From NCBI GenBank assembly GCA_017465545.1, contig JAFTVY010000072.1, forward strand, positions 1 to 37,695: 37,695 nucleotides of DNA, read 5' to 3'. Every line of letters begins with the position of its first letter. Position 1 is the first letter of the stretch. The stretch is from Ruminiclostridium sp. (GTDB taxonomy: Bacteria; Bacillota; Clostridia; Oscillospirales; Ruminococcaceae). The translations under genes and the position numbers were made by a program. The notes beneath the pieces were generated by a model. It was given only the letters and a program-made list of their open reading frames with translations, was not told the DNA's origin and searched no databases. This document shows positions 6,990-14,899 of the stretch, piece after piece.

Positions 6990-8395
6990 TTTGTTTCTTC
7001 CTTTTCTTTTTCTGTTATAGATTCATTTCCCTTTGTAATAGGTGTTATATAGCCTTCCTTTATGCCTTCAGTACTTTCACTTGACATAAAGATTATCTTT
7101 ACTGTTTTAAGTATCAGCAGAATATCCTTTGCAATGCTGTAACGCTCGATATACATAAGGTCGAGCTTCAGCTTATCGTAAGGAGTGGTATTATATTTGC
7201 CGACTACCTGTGCATTACCTGTAAGTCCTGCCTTTACCTTCAGTCTGAAGCTGAATTCGGGCATCTGCTCCTCATACTGCTTTGATATTTCAGGACGTTC
7301 AGGTCGGGGACCTACCACCGACATATCACCAATAAAGATATTGAATAACTGGGGAAGCTCGTCAAAGCGTATCTTTCTTATTATCTTGCCGACGGGAGTT
7401 ACTCTGCTGTCATTACTGCTGGCAAGTCTTGCTACGCCGTCGCTTTCGGCATTTACCACCATACTGCGGAACTTGAGCAGCTTGAACACCTTGCCGTCTA
7501 TAGTAAGTCTTTCCTGCTTGTAAAGAACGGGTCCTCTGTCACAAAGCTTTATCGCAATAGCTGTAAACAGCATAAAGGGAGAAGCTATTATGATTCCTAT
7601 TGATGACAGTACGATATCAAAGGCACGCTTTATTACTCTTTGCTCTATACCAAGACCGTAATTCTTGGACAGCACAAGAGGAGTATCGAAAAGCTCCATA
7701 ACGTCGCCACCACGTACTATTATATCTGAAATTTTCGGAACAAGATAGGTTCTTATTGAGTGCTTGAAGCAGAATTTCAGTATATCGTTTCTTATCTCGT
7801 TGGGAGTATCGCAGATAGCAACGCCGTCGAACTCCTGGATTCTTTCCGTAATATAGTCAAGTCCCATATCCACGTTTATCATTTCAACGATATTATACTT
7901 ATCTCTGCGGCTGCTGAGCTTGCTTACAAGGTTCTTTGCAGGCTCTAATAGTCCGTAGATGACTACGAGGTTCTTTGCCGGGTAAAGATTTCTGATTATA
8001 TATCCGCTGACGTACGCCCAGATTACTATTACGACAATCTGGAACAGCATACCGCAAAGAAGAGGCAAAGGACTCAGCATTTTTCTTGCGATAAGGCAGA
8101 TCTGGAAATAAGTAACCACGTTTGTACAGAAGGTTGCAAGCACCTGTGATACTATAATGTCGCCCGTTTTATGCGAGCCTATCTTGAGTCCCTTGTAGAT
8201 TTTTGAAAATACGTAGAGTATTACAAGATAAAGTCCGAACAGTAACCAGTTGCCCTTCTGGAAGAAGGCAAACTGCATACGGTCATTGTAGAAGTTTATC
8301 CATATCAGACCGAAGGTTGAAGTTTCCCAGGTGAGTAAGACAAGCGCATCTATAAAAAGTGCGATTCGTTTATATTTTTCTTTTATGTGTCCCAA
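6986..8395 (-). CDS. Polyprenyl-phosphate sugar-1-phosphate transferase (WbaP/CpsE type)
   Basis: TTG start at 8395 with AAGGAT at 8404-8409; the next in-frame ATG is 40 residues further in. 469 residues. The N-terminal half has about four to five membrane segments and a CoA-binding/Rossmann-like region (VVIYGLLEPAKN); a further membrane helix (about 260-285) leads into the bacterial sugar transferase domain: GPVLYKQERLTIDGK, FKLLKFRSM, RFDELPQLFNI, GDMSVVGPRPE, KAGLTGNAQV. Such enzymes move a hexose-1-phosphate from a UDP-sugar to undecaprenyl phosphate, starting exopolysaccharide, capsule or glycan assembly. No other glycan genes flank it; instead pyrB overlaps its end, perhaps linking expression to UDP supply (inference). 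Confidence 0.9.
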   Translation of the reverse strand: MGHIKEKYKRIALFIDALVLLTWETSTFGLIWINFYNDRMQFAFFQKGNWLLFGLYLVILYVFSKIYKGLKIGSHKTGDIIVSQVLATFCTNVVTYFQICLIARKMLSPLPLLCGMLFQIVVIVIWAYVSGYIIRNLYPAKNLVVIYGLLEPAKNLVSKLSSRRDKYNIVEMINVDMGLDYITERIQEFDGVAICDTPNEIRNDILKFCFKHSIRTYLVPKISDIIVRGGDVMELFDTPLVLSKNYGLGIEQRVIKRAFDIVLSSIGIIIASPFMLFTAIAIKLCDRGPVLYKQERLTIDGKVFKLLKFRSMVVNAESDGVARLASSNDSRVTPVGKIIRKIRFDELPQLFNIFIGDMSVVGPRPERPEISKQYEEQMPEFSFRLKVKAGLTGNAQVVGKYNTTPYDKLKLDLMYIERYSIAKDILLILKTVKIIFMSSESTEGIKEGYITPITKGNESITEKEKEETK

Positions 8396-8432
8396 AACAG
8401 CACATCCTTAATTTATATTCATAGTCGATATT

Positions 8433-8461
8433 AGTATAACATAATCCGACCGAATAATCAA
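8433..8461 (-). promoter_or_regulatory. Promoter of the sugar transferase-pyrB operon
   Basis: On the minus strand TTGATT (8461-8456), 17 bp, TATACT (8438-8433). The transcript start would be near 8426, about 30 nt before the TTG start codon. Confidence 0.7.
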
Positions 8462-8504
8462 GTATCCGACAGCCTTAATCGTGAAATATAAATAAAATTT
8501 ATCG

Positions 8505-8533
8505 GAATATTTATTTCCTTCTCCTCATAGGAT
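8505..8533 (+). promoter_or_regulatory. Candidate sigma-E-like sporulation promoter of the SpoIIM-like gene
   Basis: GAATATT (8505-8511), 14 bp, CATAGGAT (8526-8533). This follows the sigma-E pattern of an ATATT-type -35 and a CATACA-T -10 with 14-15 bp between, with two mismatches in the -10. No TTGACA-TATAAT alternative is visible. The resulting leader would be only about 17 nt, starting right at the AAGGAGG box. Confidence 0.4.
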
Positions 8534-8556
8534 TTACTACAAGGAGGGACAAGACT

Positions 8557-9285
8557 ATGGAATTATCAAATACGCTGGAAAAAGAAAGAAACTTTATATA
8601 CGAGCCTGACGCTGTGGCTGATGAAGAAGAAAATATAAAAATATACTCTGACAAGGCGGACCTGACTGTGCCTGTCTTTTCCCTGCCGCAGAAAATAAGA
8701 ATAAAAAACGGAGGCAGTAACGTCGCAGGTATCGTTCTTATACTTTTATCGGTTATCGGCTTTATTGCAGGGATAATACTGTGTGACAGCTTTTTTGAAG
8801 TGCTGAGCGAGGAATATATAAAGACAGGGCTTACGTTAAGGATAAAGGGCGGATTTTTTGCAAATGCCGCCTTCTCATTCATCACAATGGCAGGCTGGGT
8901 AGCTTTTTCCTTTGCGATGGGCTACAGCGGCATATCACAGCCGATTATATTTCTTATCCCTGCCGTAAAGTGTGCAGGCACGGGGATTATGCTGAGCTCC
9001 TTTGTAAAGGCTTACGGCGTGCTTAACGGCTTGCTTACCTTTTCTGCCTTTATCCTGCCTTCCTTTATTATAGGTACTCTGCTTACTCTCTATGTCTGTC
9101 GGTGCGCCTTAAGGGTATCAAACAAAACGTTTTTATCTATAAGCGGAAAATCTGCCGACATAAGACCTGCAAAATTATACAGGGATTATCTCTCAAAGGG
9201 GTTTATTGCTATAGCAGGCTGTTTCATCGGTGGGATAATCGACGCAGTTATCGGGTTATTATGCAGTAACTTTTTTGTAATATAA
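8557..9285 (+). CDS. SpoIIM-like (stage II sporulation protein M family) membrane protein
   Basis: ATG at 8557 with AAGGAGG at 8541-8547; 242 residues. An acidic cytoplasmic N-terminus of about 50 residues is followed by about five membrane segments (roughly 57-78, 103-122, 126-150, 155-178, 216-238). The arrangement, with a loop GYSGISQP between helices and a late LPSFIIGT segment, matches the SpoIIM/DUF95 family, in which SpoIIM with SpoIID and SpoIIP remodels septal peptidoglycan during engulfment. The first 50 residues are longer than usual. SpoIID and SpoIIP are not in the window. The family call rests on topology and motif resemblance, so it is moderate. Confidence 0.6.
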   Translation: MELSNTLEKERNFIYEPDAVADEEENIKIYSDKADLTVPVFSLPQKIRIKNGGSNVAGIVLILLSVIGFIAGIILCDSFFEVLSEEYIKTGLTLRIKGGFFANAAFSFITMAGWVAFSFAMGYSGISQPIIFLIPAVKCAGTGIMLSSFVKAYGVLNGLLTFSAFILPSFIIGTLLTLYVCRCALRVSNKTFLSISGKSADIRPAKLYRDYLSKGFIAIAGCFIGGIIDAVIGLLCSNFFVI

Positions 9286-9323
9286 AAACATCCTCAAAAA
9301 TGCCGGTCTTTACGGGGTAAATA

Positions 9324-9812
9324 TCATTCCTTCTTTTTACAGGTAAATCTGACAATAACGATGCTTATTACAAGAAGTAAAAGTAAAAGCATGAATATAT
9401 ACATACTTAATACAGGGATGACAGTATTAAGCTGTCGTTGTCTTATTACAGCGTCTGCCCATTCTCCGCTGAAGAAAAAAACAACATTGAACTGAATTAT
9501 ATAAATTGATAATCTGATTTGTTGTCTTATTATCATATCACCTTTACTGCTTATTTTCAGTCCTGATTTTATCTTATTTGAAAAGAATCCGCAAATGCCG
9601 AAAAAAGCAAGTGAAAGAAGGGATATGATATACGGGTAAAAGGCAAGAAGCTTGCTTCGTCTGGCGTCAAAGTTCCCGTCCGAAGTAAAGTGTATTCCTA
9701 TTTCATCGGGAAGTGTGTTCCATGCAACTAAAAGACGGATAAGACCGAGAACAAATACCGCCCATGCGAGAATATTAAGAATCAGGCAAATAATTCTTAT
9801 TACCTTTTCCAT
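9324..9812 (-). CDS. DUF1648-family small membrane protein
   Basis: ATG at 9812 preceded by AAGGAA; 162 residues with four membrane segments (about 5-27, 55-76, 98-116, 131-153). The stretch LPDEIGIHFTSDGNFD after the first helix is the hallmark of DUF1648 (LPxxIPxHF..dG.pD). Related proteins include SdpI-type immunity factors and permease-like partners of regulators, but this short form has no assigned role. It lies 57 bp downstream of the binding-lipoprotein gene, with that gene's terminator in between, so it would be expressed by read-through or from a promoter I cannot see. It converges with the SpoIIM-like gene; the 38 bp between them show no clear terminator. Confidence 0.75.
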   Translation of the reverse strand: MEKVIRIICLILNILAWAVFVLGLIRLLVAWNTLPDEIGIHFTSDGNFDARRSKLLAFYPYIISLLSLAFFGICGFFSNKIKSGLKISSKGDMIIRQQIRLSIYIIQFNVVFFFSGEWADAVIRQRQLNTVIPVLSMYIFMLLLLLLVISIVIVRFTCKKKE

Positions 9813-9830
9813 AAAATCACGTTCCTTATT

Positions 9831-9860
9831 AAAAATATTATCCCCGTTTTCACGGGGATA
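9831..9860 (-). terminator. Intrinsic terminator of the binding-lipoprotein gene
   Basis: A 9-bp stem (TATCCCCGT at 9839-9847, ACGGGGATA at 9852-9860) with a 4-nt loop; on the minus strand it is followed by ATA and TTTTT (9835-9831). Confidence 0.88.
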
Positions 9861-9869
9861 GTTTTATTA

Positions 9870-10706
9870 TCAGTCAGCCTTTACTGTTGTAATGTCAGAG
9901 CCGAACCACTTTGTAGAGATTTCAGCGAGCTTGCCGTCCTTCTTCATTTCTACGAGTATCTTCTGTACCTCGTCACGGAGCTTCTGATCGTTCTTTCTGA
10001 AGCCGATAGCATATTCTTCCTCTTCGAGACCTTCGGGGAGAACCTTTAAAGCCTTGCCTGAAGTCTTGATTTCGTAATCTGCTACGATCTTATCAAGGAA
10101 TACTGCATCGCAAAGTCCCATTTCAAGCTGCTGTAAAGCTTCTACGTTTGTTGCGATAGCGGAAACTGTGATAGTGTCCTTGATTTCGCTCTTTTCTAAG
10201 ATATCCTGAGCTGTAGAACCGTTCTGAACTGCAATCTTTGCTGTCTTTAAATCGTCAATGCTTGTAACTAAGCTGTCGCTCTTTACAACGAATACCATTG
10301 CATTCTTCATATAAGGATCGGAAAGATTCATCTTTTCTGCTCTTTCGGGGCTTATGCTCATACCGTTCCAGATGCAGTCGCACTTGCCTACTTCAAGGTC
10401 AGTTTCCTTGGTTTCCCAGTTGATAGGCTGTTTTACAAGCTCGACGCCCATTCTCTTGCATACTTCTTCTGCAACGTCGATGTCAAAGCCTACTATCTGG
10501 TCGTTTTCATCTGTGTAGCCCATAGGCTTGAAGGTAGCGTCAAGGCCTAAAATGAACTTGCCTGAATCCTTGATCTTCTGAAGAGAGTTATCCTCTGCCA
10601 CCTGTGATGAGCCGGAGGACTCAGAGGCTGTGGAACAACCTGCAAAGCCGATTGTAGCTGTAAGAGCTAAAGCGGCTACCATTGAAAAAATGCCGAATTT
10701 CTTCAT
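9870..10706 (-). CDS. Solute-binding lipoprotein of an amino-acid ABC transporter (SBP family 3)
   Basis: ATG at 10706 with AAAGGA upstream; 278 residues. Signal peptide 1-23 with lipobox FAGC (Cys24 lipidated), a Ser-rich tether, then the family 3 solute-binding fold: LGLDATFKPMGYTDEN, IVGFDIDVAEEVCKRMG, CDCIWNGMSISPERAEKM, LSDPYMKNAMV, IAVQNGSTAQDIL, AIGFRKND and the final KWFGSDIT. These proteins capture polar amino acids, commonly Gln, Glu, His, Arg or cystine, outside the membrane. No permease or ATPase gene is adjacent, so it is an orphan receptor that must dock to a transporter encoded elsewhere. The ligand cannot be told. Confidence 0.93.
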   Translation of the reverse strand: MKKFGIFSMVAALALTATIGFAGCSTASESSGSSQVAEDNSLQKIKDSGKFILGLDATFKPMGYTDENDQIVGFDIDVAEEVCKRMGVELVKQPINWETKETDLEVGKCDCIWNGMSISPERAEKMNLSDPYMKNAMVFVVKSDSLVTSIDDLKTAKIAVQNGSTAQDILEKSEIKDTITVSAIATNVEALQQLEMGLCDAVFLDKIVADYEIKTSGKALKVLPEGLEEEEYAIGFRKNDQKLRDEVQKILVEMKKDGKLAEISTKWFGSDITTVKAD

Positions 10707-10761
10707 AATTATTTTCCTTTCTGTTTTACAGATATTTTGTTTTTTATTTGTTTCCTATGGT

Positions 10762-10790
10762 ATATTAGCATAATTTCGGACTAAAGTAAA
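10762..10790 (-). promoter_or_regulatory. Promoter of the binding-lipoprotein gene
   Basis: Minus strand TTTACT (10790-10785), 17 bp, TAATAT (10767-10762). Start of transcription would be near 10755, about 50 nt before the ATG. Confidence 0.55.
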
Positions 10791-10884
10791 GAGCTATTCT
10801 TTAAATTCGGGAAAATAGCCAAAATAAAGAATATTTTAATTTCTAAAGTGGATATAAACACTACCGAAAACAAGTTATTTTTCA

Positions 10885-11002
10885 TATAATATATAAACAA
10901 CGGCGGTCTGTACGGTGGCTTATGCCCTTGAATTGCCGTACAACAGGCTTTACGTCCGCTGTAGTTATAGAAAAAGTCCGCTGTGAATAATAGCGGACTT
11001 TT
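10885..11002. other. Structured intergenic element, possible small RNA or repeat element
   Basis: Nested stems on either strand: outer ACGGCGG (10900-10906) with CCGCTGT (10956-10962, one G-U); inner TGTACGG (10909-10915) with CCGTACA (10936-10942); apical GGC/GCC with a TTAT loop (10917-10926). It is followed by the hairpin at 10971-11002. GTCCGCTGT occurs twice (10954-10962 and 10976-10984), so the first copy could also pair with the AGCGGAC arm of the hairpin. On the plus strand a TATAAT (10885-10890) precedes it, but without a -35 box. I recognise no known riboswitch or RNA family. Confidence 0.35.
10971..11002 (-). terminator. Intrinsic terminator of the comFC operon
   Basis: An 11-bp stem (AAAAGTCCGCT at 10972-10982, AGCGGACTTTT at 10992-11002) with a 9-nt loop, T5 on the minus strand, overlapping the comFC stop codon. 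The symmetric A/T flanks make it potentially active on both strands. Confidence 0.88.
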
Positions 11003-11687
11003 ATTCTGTAGTATCGTTTTCCTTATAGGGCGTTCTGGCAAATACAGCGCATATTACCTCATTGCCCGCCTTGCGCAACACCTCTGCCACTTCACTTAAA
11101 GTTGAGCCGGTAGTGGTTACATCATCTACAAGAAGTACGGTCTTGCCGCTGACTGCTCTTCTCTCGCTCATAGCAAAGCTTCCTTTAAGATTCTTCATTC
11201 TTTCTTCACGGCTGAGGGTTTTCTGTTCTCTTGTTTCCCTTATCTTCTTTACCGCTTTTACGGTATCGATACCGGATAAATAAGATATATGACGTGTCAG
11301 CTTTTCGGTGTGGTTAAAGCCCTTTTTAAGCCTCTTTGCAAGGCTCATAGGAGCGGGTACTATAACCTCAATCTCATCCATTACGCCATTATTCTTTAAA
11401 AGCTCGTATATTTCAGTCGCCATAAAGCTGAGCTTGTAAAAGTCTCTGCCCTTCTTTGCACCAAGAACGATTTTCTTATTGACGTCACTGTATTCGCATA
11501 CGCTGTAGCAAAGCGTCCTGCCTGAATAAAATTTTTGTGGCTTTCGGCTGGAGGAATCGTTGCAATCGTCACATATGCATTTACCTGAATCAAGGAGCTT
11601 ATCGCAGATGGCACAGCGGTCGGGGAAAAGCTCTGACAAAAGTGCATTGCCGATACCATAAAGCTTATTCTTCGTCTTCGTTGTCAT
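11001..11687 (-). CDS. comFC: ComFC-like phosphoribosyltransferase-domain protein
   Basis: ATG at 11687; 228 residues. An N-terminal zinc finger (C25, C28, C37, C39/C42 in CAIC and CICDDC) is followed by a phosphoribosyltransferase-type domain with VIVPAPMSLAKRLKKGFN and the PRPP loop VLLVDDVTTTGST (184-196). ComFC/ComF proteins are needed for natural transformation, probably handling incoming single-stranded DNA with the helicase ComFA, but they are widespread in non-competent bacteria too. The start lies 23 bp inside the end of the preceding DUF6076-like gene, so translation is likely coupled. No comFA is nearby. Confidence 0.9.
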   Translation of the reverse strand: MTTKTKNKLYGIGNALLSELFPDRCAICDKLLDSGKCICDDCNDSSSRKPQKFYSGRTLCYSVCEYSDVNKKIVLGAKKGRDFYKLSFMATEIYELLKNNGVMDEIEVIVPAPMSLAKRLKKGFNHTEKLTRHISYLSGIDTVKAVKKIRETREQKTLSREERMKNLKGSFAMSERRAVSGKTVLLVDDVTTTGSTLSEVAEVLRKAGNEVICAVFARTPYKENDTTE

Positions 11688-13806
11688 CTGTCAGGAAGGG
11701 ATTCTTTGCCTTTACCGGACTGAAAAGTCCGTCAAGCACACGCTGTGTTTTATTTGTTCCGCCGTTTTCTCCGAGAGTTATTCTGGGAGGCGTTCTCTTT
11801 CTTTTAGGCTTATCGGGAATTTCTATAATTTCAGGCTCAGGCTGAGCTTCTGCCTTTTTCGGCGCTTCTTCCTTTGGCTTTATGGGAGCGGCAGAAGGTA
11901 AAATATCAAAATCATCCTCTGTCATTCTTTCACCGCCGTCGCTTACTATCTCGGGGAACATCACTTCGTCGCTGTTAGCGGTCCTTGTGTACATATTTGC
12001 CGCATAGCGTTTTCTTGTGGTACCTGATTCCCTTATATAGGACGCCTTGGCAATCTCTCTTTCAAAGCCGCCTGCAGGCTCTTCTGTCGTTTTAATCTCT
12101 TCGTAGGTATCCATAACAAAGCCGTCAGGCTCGGGAATCTGTGCAGGTATTTCCTCTTGTGTAGTCTGCTTTTGGGGTGCCTCGGGTACAGCTTCCTGCT
12201 TTGTAGTCCGGGGCGCTTCAAAGCTGAAAATATCATCCAGCGGCTTGAAGCCTCTTTCGTTTACACGGCTCAGCTCGGAGATACCCTCGTCAAAAGCTCC
12301 GTCGAAGGGGTTTTCAAAGAGACTGACGTCTGCCGTCCGTGTCTCATCCGCCTTCATAACCTTTACCGTAGGCGTCGGCTCCTGCGTTATATTTGCAGCA
12401 GTGAGAGCCTCCAGCTCCTCTTCTTCCTGAGCTTCACGCTTTCTACGACGATATTCCTGCTCGTACAGCTCGCTTCTGTCAATTCTTTCAAAGACGAAGG
12501 GCTTTACTCTCGGATCCTCTGTCACAGGTGCGGGAGCAGGCTTCGGTGCAGGTGCAGGTTTTTCTGCCGCCTGCTTTGGTGCGGAAGGAGTGAATTTGAG
12601 CTCCTTTGAATACTTTTCAAAATCTCTGTATTCGTCAATGCTTAATCTTCTGTGGGCGATATTTTCCTTGATAGCCATAAAATACTGGTACCACTCGGAA
12701 AAATCACGCTGGGTAAGATCCACGTTTATACGCTTTGACATATAGCTGTAAAGCTCATTCGTCATAGCGTCCAGCTCTTCTATCTCTTCGACTGTGCGCA
12801 TAGGCACCATATTGCTTATTTCGTAGCAGGTTCTTCCGTTGGGCTGTTCGTTGTCGCAATAATCCTCGTCATATTCTTTATTTCTGACAAAGTATTCTCC
12901 GCAACGCTCACAACGGTATATTACCATACCGCTTTCAAGCATAAGGTCTATTTCAAGGTCTATTACCGATTTGAAGCTCTCTGCCACGTATACCTTCTTG
13001 GGCATTGAGCGCATGGTATTTACAATCGTTCCTATCACGGTATCAGGCTTTTCGGGGATTATATTCTTTATATGCGAGAATACGTCCATAGCCTCGCTAT
13101 CTGACTGCAGGGGTGAAAAAGCCTCCGGCTCCTCCTCAGGATACTGAAGCTCCGATAATGCTGTTTTCATTATCTCCTTTGATACCATACTGAGAACGAA
13201 GGGGGCAGAGGGGAGTCTGCCTACAGAGTACATTCTTGCCGTGCCGAAGCCGTCTGTGGGATAGCCCATTTCGTTGGCGGCGATAATGAAGGTTAAATCA
13301 AAATAATCCCTTCTTGCACCTGCTGTGATAAGATCGGCTTTTTCGGAGAAGATAAACTCCGTCTTTTTCTTGGCATAGTCCTGTATTTTAAGCAGGTTTA
13401 CCCACTGATTTACCGCCTTGCCGTGTCTGTACTCGGTAAGTCTTGAAAAAAGAGTTTTTTCAAAATTATTCTTTGCCTGGATATAGTTATTCCACAGAGC
13501 GGAAGGTCCTATTCCCTTTTCTCTGCAGACGTACTCTATAAAAAAGTCCTGTATTATCTTTTCGAAAAGGCTGTGGATATTCGCTTCATAAAACTTATGG
13601 CAGGCGCTTATCGAATTTCTGAGGGCGATTGCCTCGTCAATATAGAATTCTCCGTTAGCCTCACATTTCTTGCAGAAGTCCGTTGTACGGCGTACAAAGC
13701 CTGAAAAATCAAAGGCACAGAATTTAAGCAGGCTGTCAGGATAATGCAGACTGTATATTTCAGTCGAATTAAGACCTGTAAAGCTTGCTGTAGCATATCT
13801 TTTCAT
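11665..13806 (-). CDS. DUF6076-like zinc-ribbon protein with a long disordered tail
   Basis: ATG at 13806 with AAAGGAG upstream; 713 residues. The N-terminal 380 residues or so are mostly helical; near residues 295-330 a Cys cluster (RCERCGEYFVRNKEYDEDYC and then a Cys in GRTCYEI) forms a zinc-ribbon like that seen in DUF6076 and related helical proteins. From about 410 to the end the sequence is low complexity, rich in Pro, Glu, Ala and Lys, with acidic and basic blocks, and most likely disordered. No enzyme motif, membrane segment or signal peptide is visible. It is the middle gene of a three-gene operon, with a membrane protein before it and comFC overlapping its end. Function unknown; a DNA- or RNA-handling scaffold is only a guess. 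Confidence 0.65.
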   Translation of the reverse strand: MKRYATASFTGLNSTEIYSLHYPDSLLKFCAFDFSGFVRRTTDFCKKCEANGEFYIDEAIALRNSISACHKFYEANIHSLFEKIIQDFFIEYVCREKGIGPSALWNNYIQAKNNFEKTLFSRLTEYRHGKAVNQWVNLLKIQDYAKKKTEFIFSEKADLITAGARRDYFDLTFIIAANEMGYPTDGFGTARMYSVGRLPSAPFVLSMVSKEIMKTALSELQYPEEEPEAFSPLQSDSEAMDVFSHIKNIIPEKPDTVIGTIVNTMRSMPKKVYVAESFKSVIDLEIDLMLESGMVIYRCERCGEYFVRNKEYDEDYCDNEQPNGRTCYEISNMVPMRTVEEIEELDAMTNELYSYMSKRINVDLTQRDFSEWYQYFMAIKENIAHRRLSIDEYRDFEKYSKELKFTPSAPKQAAEKPAPAPKPAPAPVTEDPRVKPFVFERIDRSELYEQEYRRRKREAQEEEELEALTAANITQEPTPTVKVMKADETRTADVSLFENPFDGAFDEGISELSRVNERGFKPLDDIFSFEAPRTTKQEAVPEAPQKQTTQEEIPAQIPEPDGFVMDTYEEIKTTEEPAGGFEREIAKASYIRESGTTRKRYAANMYTRTANSDEVMFPEIVSDGGERMTEDDFDILPSAAPIKPKEEAPKKAEAQPEPEIIEIPDKPKRKRTPPRITLGENGGTNKTQRVLDGLFSPVKAKNPFLTDDNEDEE

Positions 13807-13840
13807 TATCCTTCAGCTCCTTTCTGTAAATCTGTCGTAA

Positions 13841-14701
13841 TCATTCTTCCTGCTGTGAATCTGATTCTGCCTCAGATTCGCTGTCCGTAATGCTTTCCTC
13901 TTCTGAAGAGGTATCTTCATCGCTCTCCTCATCAGAAGACAGCTCTATATCCGAATAGTCTGTTTCGGGGATGGGATCAAAGGTAAATTCTCTCTGTCTG
14001 CCGTCTATAAGGAGGGTATGCTCGTCCTTCCATTCAATCTTTGCAGGACGGTCATAGGCTGAGGTATTGATATGGATACAGCCAAGCACCTTTTTGCATT
14101 CTGCAAAGGGTATTGAAATATCTCCTTCTGTCTGCTCAAGATAGAAGGATACCGTTCTCTGAGCGTCCTTTTCAGGCTCTACGTAGGTGACGATTCTGTA
14201 AAGACCGTCGGGAGAATAGGTGTAGGTGGTACTTCTTTCAGATAAGTTTACGTCGTATAAGGTGAGGTTGCCAATCAGCATACTGAGAGTAAGATATACA
14301 AGAACGCCTACAACGTACATAAGAAGGTAGATTGTACCAAGTATTGTCTTTGTGGTTTCGCTGACGCCGCACATAAAGAATATCAGCACGCATACAACAA
14401 CGGGAGGCACGATGATAAACCAGTTACCGAATCCGAAAATCAGTATCGCAAAAGATATAAGCGGGGTTATCATAGCGCACATTCTTGTGATGATCTGCTT
14501 TCTTGTAAAGAACATCAGTCCGCCGAATATTACGTTTATAAAAAGGAAAAGCGTAAAAAGAGCGCCTGAGTGGGTAGGCTGAACGTAAAACGCCATCGTA
14601 AGCCATGCCACAAAGCCTAAGAATATGGGGTATCCGAGAGATAAGAAGGATACTCCGAATTTAAACCATCTATTTGTAAGAAAAGCCGCAACTTTATTCA
14701 T
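13841..14701 (-). CDS. Membrane protein of unknown function with an acidic Ser/Glu tail
   Basis: ATG at 14701 with AAAGGA about 14 nt upstream; 286 residues. Five hydrophobic segments in the first 145 residues (about 13-38, 43-63, 74-90, 93-111, 118-143), then a soluble beta-rich region (SPDGLYRIVTYVEPEKD, TVSFYLEQTEGD, WKDEHTLLIDGRQREFTF) that looks extracytoplasmic or cytoplasmic depending on topology, and a C-terminal stretch of about 35 residues made almost only of Ser, Glu and Asp. I do not recognise a family. It is the first gene of the operon ending in comFC, with 34 bp to the next gene. Confidence 0.75.
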   Translation of the reverse strand: MNKVAAFLTNRWFKFGVSFLSLGYPIFLGFVAWLTMAFYVQPTHSGALFTLFLFINVIFGGLMFFTRKQIITRMCAMITPLISFAILIFGFGNWFIIVPPVVVCVLIFFMCGVSETTKTILGTIYLLMYVVGVLVYLTLSMLIGNLTLYDVNLSERSTTYTYSPDGLYRIVTYVEPEKDAQRTVSFYLEQTEGDISIPFAECKKVLGCIHINTSAYDRPAKIEWKDEHTLLIDGRQREFTFDPIPETDYSDIELSSDEESDEDTSSEEESITDSESEAESDSQQEE

Positions 14702-14777
14702 ATTTCTGATTCCATCCTTTATTTGTATCAGGCAGTTTTTACGTTATACTGTCCGACAGATATAAATAGCTAATTAT

Positions 14778-14806
14778 ATTTTATACTAAAATCAGAAAAA
14801 TTTCAA
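14778..14806 (-). promoter_or_regulatory. Promoter of the membrane protein-DUF6076-comFC operon
   Basis: Minus strand TTGAAA (14806-14801), 17 bp, TAAAAT (14783-14778), one mismatch from TATAAT. It lies between the ftsZ terminator and the first gene. Confidence 0.5.
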
Positions 14807-14856
14807 GTATTATTTGAAATTTATATGGGATACAGAGGAAATAAAGCAAAAAAGGC

Positions 14857-14886
14857 AAAAAAATTCACCGTATCTCTACGGTGAAT
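14857..14886 (-). terminator. Terminator of the dcw operon, after ftsZ
   Basis: A 10-bp stem (ATTCACCGTA at 14863-14872, TACGGTGAAT at 14877-14886) with a TCTC loop and, on the minus strand, a run of T (A tract 14857-14863). It lies 13 bp after the ftsZ stop. Confidence 0.92.
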
Positions 14887-14899
14887 CTTAAATCTTTGC

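Noticed and set aside
10781-11041. Minus-strand reading frame of 86 codons between comFC and the binding lipoprotein
   Set aside because: It runs through the comFC terminator, the structured element and the lipoprotein promoter, has no ribosome site, and its protein is of no coherent type.
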